Assembly: GCA_009773075.1 (NCBI GenBank) | Contig: WOUX01000074.1 | Coordinates: 1 to 12,156, forward strand | Direction: 5' to 3' | DNA: 12,156 bases | From: a bacterium | Lineage (GTDB): Bacteria; Desulfobacterota; UBA8473 | Shown here: positions 1 through 6,836 of the stretch, piece after piece | Layout: the number at the start of each line of letters is the position of its first letter | Position numbering within the stretch: the first letter of the stretch is position 1 | Notes under the pieces: generated by a model | What the model saw: the letters and a program-made list of their open reading frames with translations, nothing else | The model's database searches: none | Told to the model about the DNA's origin: nothing | Program-made: the position numbers and the translations under genes

Positions 1-1
1 T

Positions 2-1447
2 ATGGATTCCCCTGTCTTAAGAATATACCTGGCAATTATTTATATAAAAAAGGGGCTTTTACAGGATGCGATTCACCAGTGCCAGAGTGTAATTAGCAGT
101 CACCCAGAATATTCACCCGCTCGTTTACTTTTAGGGGGATTATATTCTACTACGGGTAATGAACATGCGGCCATCAATGAGTATGAAACCGTAGTCAAGA
201 TTGATCCTAAAAACAAAGAAGCTTACTTTTTCTTGAGTGCTTTGTATCTCAAGGTTAAAGAACACGAGAAATCCATCTCTTCCCTGAAGAGGCTACTTGA
301 GATTGACCCGGATTCTGCAATGGGTAATTACTATCTGGGAAGAGTCTACGCTGAGATAAAATTCTTTAAAGAAGCTGAAAAATACTACCACAAAGCTTTA
401 ATACTTAAACCAGATTTTGGCGCTGCCTTAATTGAGCTAGGCACAATTTATGAGTTTCAAGGAGAAAATAAAGAAGCGATTGAAACATATGAAAAGATAT
501 TAAAGATTGACCCTTCTGATGCTTCTGTCTTAACACGCCTCGGCCATTTATACATTAAACAAGAGAAACCAGATAAAGCCATTGAAAAGTTTGAAAAGTT
601 AAAGAAGCTAGATATTAATAATAAGGATGTTGGTGTAAAAATAGGCCTGATCTACCTTGAGCAAAAGAAATATGAAGAAGCTATAAAAGAATTTAATCTT
701 ATCCTGGGTGTTGATCCTGATTTTCATAAGGCCAGACATTACTTAGCTGTTGCTTACGAAGTACCTTCGGATTCAGATTTTTTCCCTGATTCACAAATCA
801 ACATAGGGTATATCCTCGAAGAAAAACAAAAGAATTCCAAAAAAGCTATTGAAGTTATTAAAGAGGCTATTGAAAAAAAGGGGGGGGATGTTAAATTATA
901 TGAGTTCTTGGCCTCCCTGTTTGAAAAGAATCGGGACTATGAAAAGAGTATTGAAACGTTAAAGAAGGCATTGGAATTAAAACCAGATGATATAAATCTC
1001 CATTATAATCTTGGCATTCTATATGACAAAGCTGGAAACATTGAAAAAGGCATAGAGAAGATGAGAGAAGTCTTGAAATTGGATCCTAAAAATGCCAATG
1101 CTTTAAACTATATTGGATATAACTATGCTGACAAAGGTATAGATCTAGACGAGGCAGAAAGATTAATAAAGAAGGCATTGGAGATAAAATCTGAAGACGG
1201 TTATATTACAGATAGCCTTGGTTGGGTTTATTATAAAAAAGGGAAAATTGATGAAGCCATTAAAGAGTTGGAGAAAGCTATTAAGTTAGTGCCTAAAGAT
1301 CCAATAATTGCTGAACATCTCGGTGATGCGTACCTTAAAAATAGTAAAAAAGATAGGGCATTGGCTATGTATGAAAAAGCCCTGAAGTTAGATCCAGATA
1401 AGAAATTACTGAAAGAGAAGATTAAGATGATAAAGGAAAATAAATGA
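2..1447 (+). CDS. TPR-repeat protein, probably 5'-truncated by the window edge
   Basis: The reading frame is almost wholly tetratricopeptide repeats, about twelve 34-residue helical hairpins with the usual pattern (for example A-x-x-x-Y-E-K-A-L-x-L-x-P near the C-terminus). TPR arrays act as protein-docking scaffolds; no catalytic domain is visible. The first ATG is at base 2 and starts inside repeat-like sequence with no signal peptide, so the true start is probably upstream of the window, where a signal peptide would be expected for a periplasmic or outer-membrane-associated form. The stop lies 18 bp before the lipoprotein gene, which suggests one operon and a shared envelope role (inference). 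Two oddities: around residues 247-262 the repeat is short, as if about 15 residues were missing in frame, and an A7G8 run lies at 873-887. TPR identity is secure; the function is unknown. Confidence 0.88.
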   Translation: MDSPVLRIYLAIIYIKKGLLQDAIHQCQSVISSHPEYSPARLLLGGLYSTTGNEHAAINEYETVVKIDPKNKEAYFFLSALYLKVKEHEKSISSLKRLLEIDPDSAMGNYYLGRVYAEIKFFKEAEKYYHKALILKPDFGAALIELGTIYEFQGENKEAIETYEKILKIDPSDASVLTRLGHLYIKQEKPDKAIEKFEKLKKLDINNKDVGVKIGLIYLEQKKYEEAIKEFNLILGVDPDFHKARHYLAVAYEVPSDSDFFPDSQINIGYILEEKQKNSKKAIEVIKEAIEKKGGDVKLYEFLASLFEKNRDYEKSIETLKKALELKPDDINLHYNLGILYDKAGNIEKGIEKMREVLKLDPKNANALNYIGYNYADKGIDLDEAERLIKKALEIKSEDGYITDSLGWVYYKKGKIDEAIKELEKAIKLVPKDPIIAEHLGDAYLKNSKKDRALAMYEKALKLDPDKKLLKEKIKMIKENK

Positions 1448-1465
1448 AAGGGAATAGAGATAAAT

Positions 1466-2293
1466 TTGAATCCTCAAAAGGTGGGTTTTAATACACCTAA
1501 AAATATCTTCAAGTTTAGTGTTCTTCTCATATTTTCTGTCTCTATCTTGACTGGGTGTGCCAGTCTGAGACGTTCTATATCCCCAATTAAACCATTAAGC
1601 TCTCCAGATGATATCCTAAAAAAGATAGTAACCAGAGAAGGGAAAATTAAGGATTTAAAAGGAATAGCAAAGGTAAGGATAACGAGTGCAGACAAGAATC
1701 ACTCTCTTAAAGAGATTATTATTGTTCAAATGCCATCATCATTGCGAATGGAGACATTGGGTTTCTTTGGCCAGCCATTGTTTTTTTTAACAGCAAAAGA
1801 CAACCAGATGTCCATCTTATCTCTCTCAGAGAATAGGTTTTATAAGGGTGAATTTACACCAAAGAATTTGTCTATTATATTTCCTCTGTATTTAAAATCA
1901 AAAGACCTGTTTTCTATACTGCTGGGTAGTACCCCGTTGATTGATCATGTCGATATGGACATTGGAATTGTTCAAGAAAAGAATCTCTACCTTGTGAGGT
2001 TTTACCAGCAGGGAGGAATTACAAGGCAATTTATATGGATTGAGCCTCTAAATTTTTCTATAATGAAAAGCGAGATCTACGATTCGTTAGGAAATCTTGT
2101 ACTTAAAGTTGAGTTCGACAACTATAAGATGATAAATGATCTCTTGTTTCCTATGTCTACCACTATTTCATTGCATTCAAGTTTAACTAAAATAGGAATC
2201 GATTACAGTGAGCTAGAAATAAATACTGGTATAAACCAGCATAGTTTCGATCTGGATGCTCCACCGGGTGTAACGATAGTCTATTTGGACTGA
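1466..2293 (+). CDS. LolA/LolB-like (DUF4292-type) outer-membrane lipoprotein
   Basis: The protein (275 aa) starts with TTG preceded by a purine-rich AAGGGA element about 10-16 nt upstream. Residues 14-30 form a basic, hydrophobic lipoprotein signal ending in the lipobox L-T-G-C, so Cys31 should be lipidated and the protein anchored in the envelope. No Asp follows the Cys, which fits outer-membrane sorting. The remaining approximately 240 residues read as a beta-rich domain with the repeating K-I-V-x-R-E-G / I-K-D-L-K-G-I-A-K-V-R-I opening and the D-N-Y-K / L-F-P strand pattern of the LolA/LolB-like and DUF4292 families, which bind lipid or lipoprotein acyl chains. It follows a TPR gene by 18 bp and precedes a DUF721 gene by 4 bp, so it is likely co-transcribed with both. 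The lipoprotein call is firm; the family assignment is from memory of the fold pattern and the substrate is unknown. Confidence 0.78.
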   Translation: MNPQKVGFNTPKNIFKFSVLLIFSVSILTGCASLRRSISPIKPLSSPDDILKKIVTREGKIKDLKGIAKVRITSADKNHSLKEIIIVQMPSSLRMETLGFFGQPLFFLTAKDNQMSILSLSENRFYKGEFTPKNLSIIFPLYLKSKDLFSILLGSTPLIDHVDMDIGIVQEKNLYLVRFYQQGGITRQFIWIEPLNFSIMKSEIYDSLGNLVLKVEFDNYKMINDLLFPMSTTISLHSSLTKIGIDYSELEINTGINQHSFDLDAPPGVTIVYLD

Positions 2294-2297
2294 ACAG

Positions 2298-2792
2298 ATG
2301 AATAGTATTGGCTCCGCTTTAGAAGACGCTCTGAGAGGGCTGAAATACAACGCCAAATTAAAAGAACACCTTGTCCTGGAAGTTTGGGATGAGGTAGTTG
2401 GAGAATATATTGCAAAACAGACTCAACCAGAGAGCATCAGGGATAACAAACTTTTCGTAAGGGTTTCAACCCTTCCCTGGATACGCCAGTTAGAATCTCT
2501 GAAACAAATGATAATAGAACGCTTGAATAGAAGAGTAGGAAAAAGAGTACTAAAAGAGGTACAGTTCAGCCTCGGTGAAATTCCTGGGCACAAAGATATA
2601 AAGGCTATGGATAGTCATAAAAAATGGTTGGATATAGAGTTAGATAAAAGCTATCTGGAAAGCATAAACAAGGATTTGATTCACATAAGAGATCCTGAAA
2701 CCCGAGATGCTCTTTCACGCATAATAATCAAGGATGCTAAACTTCGAAGTTTTAGAGAAGATCAGGAATTGGAATCCCCATTCAGATCATGA
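2298..2792 (+). CDS. DUF721 / DciA-like protein
   Basis: A 164-aa protein. Residues 1-95 carry the DUF721 pattern: an N-terminal helix, the V-W-D-E-V-V-G motif near residues 28-34, then a strand L-F-V-R-V and W-I-R-Q-L-E-S-L-K-Q. The family includes DciA, the ancestral loader of the replicative helicase DnaB, and its KH-like domain binds nucleic acid; whether this copy does the same job is inference. The C-terminal 70 residues end in the P-E-T-R-D-A-L-S-R-I-I-I-K-D-A-K helix that I associate with deltaproteobacterial members. The start lies 4 nt after the lipoprotein stop with only a weak AACAG element, so translation is probably coupled. The last 31 bases overlap the end of the convergent methyltransferase gene. 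Confidence 0.8.
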   Translation: MNSIGSALEDALRGLKYNAKLKEHLVLEVWDEVVGEYIAKQTQPESIRDNKLFVRVSTLPWIRQLESLKQMIIERLNRRVGKRVLKEVQFSLGEIPGHKDIKAMDSHKKWLDIELDKSYLESINKDLIHIRDPETRDALSRIIIKDAKLRSFREDQELESPFRS

Positions 2793-3484
2793 GTAAAAAG
2801 GGGTTCTAGTATCTTTAACCCTGCCCCCCTACCCTTGGAGGCCTCTACTAGAACAAGCTTTCCTTGAGACTTTATGTCAGGATAGACAATCTGTAGTTTT
2901 TTAGGCTCAAGCATGGTTTCTCTGAGATTGTCCATCAAGTCTCCAAGTCTGACAACAGGAAAGATAAGGTACACCTTACCTTTTGGTTTTACTAAGTATC
3001 TTGCAACTGTTAATGTATCCTGTAAAGAGCATTCGATCTCATGCCGGGCTATGGCTTTTTGATAATCCGGGTTAATCCTTCCAGAATTTACCTTTCGATA
3101 AGGCGGATTGCTAAACACTATATCGAAAGTCTCCGCCTTAAATAATCCCTTTAGATTGTTTATATTTTCATGGATGATTGTAATCCTTTTGGAAAGATCG
3201 TTTAACCCAACACTTCTGCTTGCCATTTCAGCCATGTCCTTCTGAATTTCAACCCCTACTATCCTGTTAATTTTGGTTCTGTGGGCTAATAAAATGGGTA
3301 TTATGCCACATCCGGTACCGAGATCGATGATAGATTCAACTTTGGGGATACCAACAAAATTTGCAAGGAGTATAGCATCGATAGAAAATCGGTATCCGCC
3401 TCTTTTTTGAAGGATTTTTAAATCCCCAACTAACAAGTTATCAAGGGTTTCGTCATCTTTGATAATTTGATGTGATTCAGACAT
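2762..3484 (-). CDS. trmN6: tRNA1(Val) (adenine-37-N6)-methyltransferase (TrmN6/YfiC type)
   Basis: A 240-aa Rossmann-fold methyltransferase. The S-adenosylmethionine loop D-L-G-T-G-C-G-I is at residues 54-61, the acidic motif II residue is Glu79 in G-V-E-I-Q, and the catalytic N-P-P-Y motif of amino-N6-adenine methyltransferases is at 126-129. The opening D-E-T-L-D-x-L and G-Y-R-F-S-I-D-A-I-L-L-A-x-F segments are typical of the TrmN6/YfiC group, which methylates A37 of tRNA1(Val); related PrmC/HemK-like enzymes share the motifs but not this N-terminus. The ATG at 3484 has no obvious Shine-Dalgarno, because the upstream sequence is an array of 7-bp repeats that begins right at the start codon. 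Its 3' end overlaps the DUF721 gene by 31 bp in convergent orientation. Confidence 0.85.
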   Translation of the reverse strand: MSESHQIIKDDETLDNLLVGDLKILQKRGGYRFSIDAILLANFVGIPKVESIIDLGTGCGIIPILLAHRTKINRIVGVEIQKDMAEMASRSVGLNDLSKRITIIHENINNLKGLFKAETFDIVFSNPPYRKVNSGRINPDYQKAIARHEIECSLQDTLTVARYLVKPKGKVYLIFPVVRLGDLMDNLRETMLEPKKLQIVYPDIKSQGKLVLVEASKGRGAGLKILEPLFTHDLNGDSNS

Positions 3485-3596
3485 TAAGACTATAGACCTC
3501 AGACATTAGACTTCAGCCTTCCGCCTTCAGTCTATCCCCCTGAGTAGTTACTATTAGAAGAGTCTGGTGTCTAACGTCTGGAGTCCAGTGTCTGAA
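3484..3596. repeat. Two mirrored arrays of 7-bp units between trmN6 and etfB
   Basis: From 3484 to 3532 the + strand reads as seven consecutive heptamers; the first four end in AGAC (ttaagac, tatagac, ctcagac, attagac) and the last three are degenerate. From 3562 to 3596 there are five consecutive heptamers in the opposite orientation, four starting GTCT and one GTCC (gtctggt, gtctaac and so on). The two arrays are separated by 29 bp. A perfect 6-bp inverted repeat TAGACT/AGTCTA (3507-3512 and 3529-3534) lies within the left array. The arrays fill nearly the whole 121-bp gap. The period and orientation are directly visible; any role (extragenic repeat, protein-binding array, mRNA structure) is unknown. 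Confidence 0.75.
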
Positions 3597-3605
3597 TTGG
3601 AGTAA

Positions 3606-4374
3606 ATGGTGGTATCCATGAATATAGTAGTTTGTGTGAAACAGGTGCCTCAAGAGATTCGGATAAATAAAACAAAAGGCACTTTAATTAGAGATGGTAT
3701 AAAAGGGGTTATTAATCCGTGTGATAAGAATGCTATAGAATTGGCGACAACCTTAAAAGAGAAGCATGGGGGCAAGATAACTCTTGTCTCTATGGGACCA
3801 AAAGATGTGGAAAATACCCTGACCCATGCAGGCTGTTCTTGTCTGTGACAGGGTATGCACAGGGGCAGATACCATGGCTACTGCGTTCGCTTTGGCCACG
3901 GTTATCAAAAAACTGGACGATGTTCAATTGGTGCTCTGCGGCAAAGAGACCGCTGACAGTGGTACACAACATGTAGGACCACAGCTTGCCCATTATCTTG
4001 GAATACCCCAGATTACGTATATTGTAGGCCTGGTAGTTGAGGGCGGTAAAATACGAGCAAAAAGACAGTTGAAAGATGAATATGAGACTGTGGAAGCAGG
4101 GCTACCAGCTTTGCTTACTGTTGTTAAAGGGATAAATGAACCGAGGATGCCGACCTATCTTAACATCTACGAAGCTTCAAAAAAGGATACTCATAAATGG
4201 TGCGCAGAAGATCTCGGGCTGAAAGAGGATGAGGTAGGCATCCAGGGGTCACCCACAAGGATTATTAAAGTCTTTGCACCGGAGGCAAAAAGGGAGTGTA
4301 AAATGCTCAGGGGTTCGATAGAGGATATATCAATCAGTTTAGTCAATGACCTAAAAAGCAAGGAATTAGTATGA
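3606..4374 (+). pseudogene. etfB: Electron-transfer flavoprotein beta subunit, frameshifted
   Basis: Two overlapping frames together make a beta subunit of the electron-transfer flavoprotein, which accepts electrons from acyl-CoA dehydrogenases and binds AMP. Part one (start ATG 3606 or, more family-like, ATG 3618 opening M-N-I-V-V-C-V-K-Q-V-P) runs to T-H-A at 3822-3830 and then hits a stop at 3846. Part two resumes in the +1 frame at A-V-L-V-C-D (3832) with the conserved G-A-D-T-M-A-T and D-S-G-T-Q-H-V-G-P-Q-L motifs. Family members have about seven residues (roughly L-S-M-G-A-D-E) between the two blocks, so about 20 nt seem deleted; restoring them gives about 262 aa, the usual size. A GGAG element lies 3 nt before ATG 3606. 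The gene overlaps etfA by ATGA. As written it cannot give a full protein; a sequence or assembly error is possible. Confidence 0.82.
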
Positions 4375-5348
4375 AAGAGATGGACCAGCACAGAGGTGTT
4401 TGGGTATTTGCAGAACGGAAGGACGGCCAGGTAATAAAGGGTAGCCTTGAACTCTTGTCTCTGGGGCGAGGACTTGCCGATGAGCTTCAGGTAGAGCTGT
4501 CAGTTCTTTTGATGGGGGATCGCTTAGGCAGCATTCCGGAGGAACTGATATACTATGGGGCAGATGTAGTATATGTGGCAGAAAACCCGATTCTTGAAAG
4601 GTATACTACATCTCCCTACCATAGGATCGTATGTGATTTGATCAGAGAAAATAAACCAGAGATAGTCCTCTTTAGTGCCACGCATCTTGGTATGGATCTG
4701 GCCCCCAGGGTAGCCTGTGAGCTGAAGACAGGACTAAGCGCTCACTGTGTGGATTTAAAGATGGATACGGAAAATAGGCAGTTGCTTCAGATTTGCCCGT
4801 ATTTTGATTATATGGCGACTATCGTAACCGATACGAGACCGCAAATGGCTACTGTTCAGCCTGGCATAACCTCCCCACCCAGGCGAGATGATTCCAGGCA
4901 GGGAAAGACGGTAAGGGTTGAATTTAAGATAGAACCCGGAGATATTAAGATCGTTGAGGTGGAGGCAAAAAAGGAAGAGGATACCGAAAAGATCGAAGAA
5001 GCGGATGTTATTGTTGCCGTGGGTCGTGGGCTTAAAGATATGGGTTTGGCTGAAGATCTGGCTTCTGCTCTTGGAGGAACCCTTGGTGCGACCCAACCCA
5101 TTACCGATGCCGGTCTGTTACCCCAGTCTCGTATGATAGGCCAAACAGGCAAGATCGTTCAGCCTAAGTTGTATATTGCCTGTGGAATTTCCGGCGCAGG
5201 GCAACACGTTGTAGGGATGCAGAATTCAGGCACTATCGTAGCCATAAATACTGATGAAAAGGCCCCTATATTTAAGGTAGCCGATTATGGTATCGTTGGG
5301 GATGTTTCTAAAGTAATACCGGCACTCATTGAGTCTTTGAAAAGTTAA
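4371..5348 (+). CDS. etfA: Electron-transfer flavoprotein alpha subunit
   Basis: A 325-aa alpha subunit, which holds the FAD of the EtfAB heterodimer and passes electrons from acyl-CoA dehydrogenases onward. The C-terminal FAD domain is intact: I-G-Q-T-G-K-I-V, then the family signature at residues 267-293 (L-Y-I-A-C-G-I-S-G ... Q-H ... I-V-A-I-N), then F-K-V-A-D-Y-G-I-V-G-D and the closing P-A-L-I-E-S-L. There is no N-terminal ferredoxin domain. The start ATG overlaps the etfB stop (ATGA), implying translational coupling, so the etfB frameshift would probably also reduce EtfA synthesis (inference). The linker around C-P-Y-F-D-Y-M-A-T-I looks one or two residues shorter than in the relatives I remember. 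The stop overlaps the stop of the opposite-strand receptor gene by 4 nt. Confidence 0.92.
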   Translation: MKEMDQHRGVWVFAERKDGQVIKGSLELLSLGRGLADELQVELSVLLMGDRLGSIPEELIYYGADVVYVAENPILERYTTSPYHRIVCDLIRENKPEIVLFSATHLGMDLAPRVACELKTGLSAHCVDLKMDTENRQLLQICPYFDYMATIVTDTRPQMATVQPGITSPPRRDDSRQGKTVRVEFKIEPGDIKIVEVEAKKEEDTEKIEEADVIVAVGRGLKDMGLAEDLASALGGTLGATQPITDAGLLPQSRMIGQTGKIVQPKLYIACGISGAGQHVVGMQNSGTIVAINTDEKAPIFKVADYGIVGDVSKVIPALIESLKS

Positions 5349-6462
5349 AAAGCTTTAAGAAATCTAGAACTATCTATAGACTTATGGTCATCAGGACTGA
5401 ATGACACCGTTCCACAAATCCCCTGGGTATCATAGTCTCTAATGGTCTCCATGCCCTTCAGGAAAGCTTCTCTGGTGAGATTTCTTCCCGCATTCCTAAA
5501 AGCTTCACGGTACAGTATCCCTACAAACCATCCTTGAAAAAAGTTTTGATCCCGATAATGAACATTCGGATCGTACACCAAAGAGCCCTTTCTCAATTCT
5601 TTTACGCCCGGGCTATCATCATCCCACATGCCAAAACAATTGATGGCCATAAATTCCGTGGCTGCCTTGCTAGCTAGTTGTATGGTCTTATCGGCACAAC
5701 CATACTGATTTACTACAATGGGCGTGTAAAGCCCCAACCTTCGTGCAGTTCTCACAATCAAGCCGGTATCAGCAATGTATCCATGAATATAAATAATATC
5801 AGGCTTTAATTGCTTAAGGCGCATTATCTCTGAGGTAACATCCACAGCCGTCATAGAAATGACGACCTCTTTATAGTCTTTTACGGGATACACCTTGACC
5901 AATTCCCGAAAGGTATCTCTGGTGTCCTTACCGGTAGCTACATCTGGATACATAAGGGCAATAGCAGGGTTCTTGAGTTTCAGGTCATTAAAAACATATT
6001 CGAAGAACAACTTTGCCTGGTCTTCATACCACGGAATGGGACAGAATATATACTTTCTTGCCGGATAGAAAAACTTTTTTTGGGCCGAAGCTGTAGTAAG
6101 TGGCATCTTCTCTTTTTCGGCCATGGGAATGAGCGTTGCGGTATGGCCAACCCCGGAAGCCCCCTGAAGGGCAAAAATCTTATCCTTATAAACCAACTTT
6201 TTAAAAAGTGATAGGGCAGTGGGTATAGAGTATCTATCGTCTTCCAGGATAACTTCTATCTTTCTACCATGGATACCACCCTGATCGTTCACCATTTTAA
6301 TGCAGGACTTAAAACCATGGGCAATGGGAATCCAGACATCAGCAATAGGCCCTGTCAAATCACCCATTATGCCTACCTTTACCGATGTGTCTGTTACGCC
6401 TTCACATCACCAACCAACAAAACGAGAGAAAGAAAGAGAACAACTTTCTTTAACAACTCCAT
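5345..6462 (-). pseudogene. ABC-transporter solute receptor (LivJ / Peripla_BP_6 type), signal peptide out of frame
   Basis: The main frame encodes a type I periplasmic binding protein for branched-chain amino acids or aromatic acids: G-D-L-T-G-P, then G-G-I-H-G-R-K-I-E-V-I-L-E-D-D, then the hinge Q-G-A-S-G-V-G-H. Inside that frame the first ATG (6367) would start within the mature domain without a signal. Upstream on the same strand an ATG at 6462, 5 nt after a perfect AAGGAGG (6474-6468), opens MELLKKVVLFLSLVLL followed by V-G-D-V-K-A and a stop. This is a good Sec signal peptide in another frame. Adding one G near 6396-6400 would join it to V-T-D-T-S-V-K-V-G-I-M-G. The C-terminus ends at R-F-L-K-A-F, probably about 20 residues short for the family, exactly against the etfA stop. 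Either a recently broken gene or a sequencing indel. Confidence 0.8.
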
Positions 6463-6524
6463 AAGAACCTCCTTATGATTAAACCAGGTTGACAAATAAA
6501 GCCGACAACCAGCCATCAGTAAAA

Positions 6525-6554
6525 CATATATTACAAAAATGCTGTTTCTGTCAA
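6525..6554 (-). promoter_or_regulatory. Sigma-70-like promoter for the solute receptor gene
   Basis: On the minus strand a perfect -35 TTGACA (6554-6549) is followed after 18 nt by TATATG (6530-6525). Transcription would start near 6518, giving a leader of about 55 nt that contains the AAGGAGG ribosome site at 6474-6468. An alternative -10, TAATAT, would sit at 15-nt spacing. The call is from consensus match only. Confidence 0.5.
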
Positions 6555-6721
6555 ACTATTTTTGGGTATTCTGAAAAAATCATAGTTAAAAGGCCAGGCA
6601 GAACCTTGCGAAAGAACATTTCAAAAGTTCATGCTTAATTCAACCCATTGAAATTGCTATTATTCTGTTTTATAAAGGTTCATTAGCAAAAAACGTTTTA
6701 ACGACTGTTTAAAGGAATCAT

Positions 6722-6764
6722 TGAATGATTAACTTATAAGCTGATGTACGTCCCCTATTTCCCC
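6722..6764 (+). repeat. 43-bp direct repeat, left copy
   Basis: This sequence begins TGAATGATTAAC, contains the perfect palindrome CTTATAAG (6733-6740) and ends TGTACGTCCCCTATTTCCCC. An identical 43-bp copy in the same orientation lies at 7989-8031, so the pair brackets the ATPase gene at a distance of 1267 bp. The C-rich end (GGGGAAATAGGGGAC on the other strand) resembles the extragenic elements found beside IS200-like REP-associated transposases, but no transposase is present here; that comparison is from memory. Confidence 0.9.
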
Positions 6765-6804
6765 AAAAAATAAACTGTAACTTGGATTACTACCAAAATT
6801 AACC

Positions 6805-6833
6805 TTGCAAATTGAAAGTGTTTATTTTAATAT
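6805..6833 (+). promoter_or_regulatory. Weak promoter-like pair before the ATPase gene
   Basis: TTGCAA (6805-6810) is followed after 17 nt by TAATAT (6828-6833), only 3 nt before the first ATG. If used, transcription would start at or next to the tandem ATGATG at 6837-6842, giving a leaderless message. This would fit the lack of a Shine-Dalgarno before that gene, but AT-rich sequence makes such matches common. Confidence 0.25.
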
Positions 6834-6836
6834 TCA

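Larger units (their letters stand above)
6479..6836. other. Intergenic region between divergent receptor and ATPase genes
   Basis: About 360 bp without a gene on either strand. It is AT-rich and holds the minus-strand receptor promoter, the first copy of the 43-bp repeat (6722-6764) and a weak plus-strand promoter-like pair next to the ATPase start. I see no RNA gene or strong terminator in it. Confidence 0.6.

Noticed and set aside
3484..3596. CRISPR array
   Set aside because: The units are 7 bp with no spacers and only a 4-bp conserved core; there are no cas genes.
4755..5152. Long antisense frames inside etfA
   Set aside because: They lack family-like sequence and ribosome sites, and are explained by the codon bias of the intact etfA.
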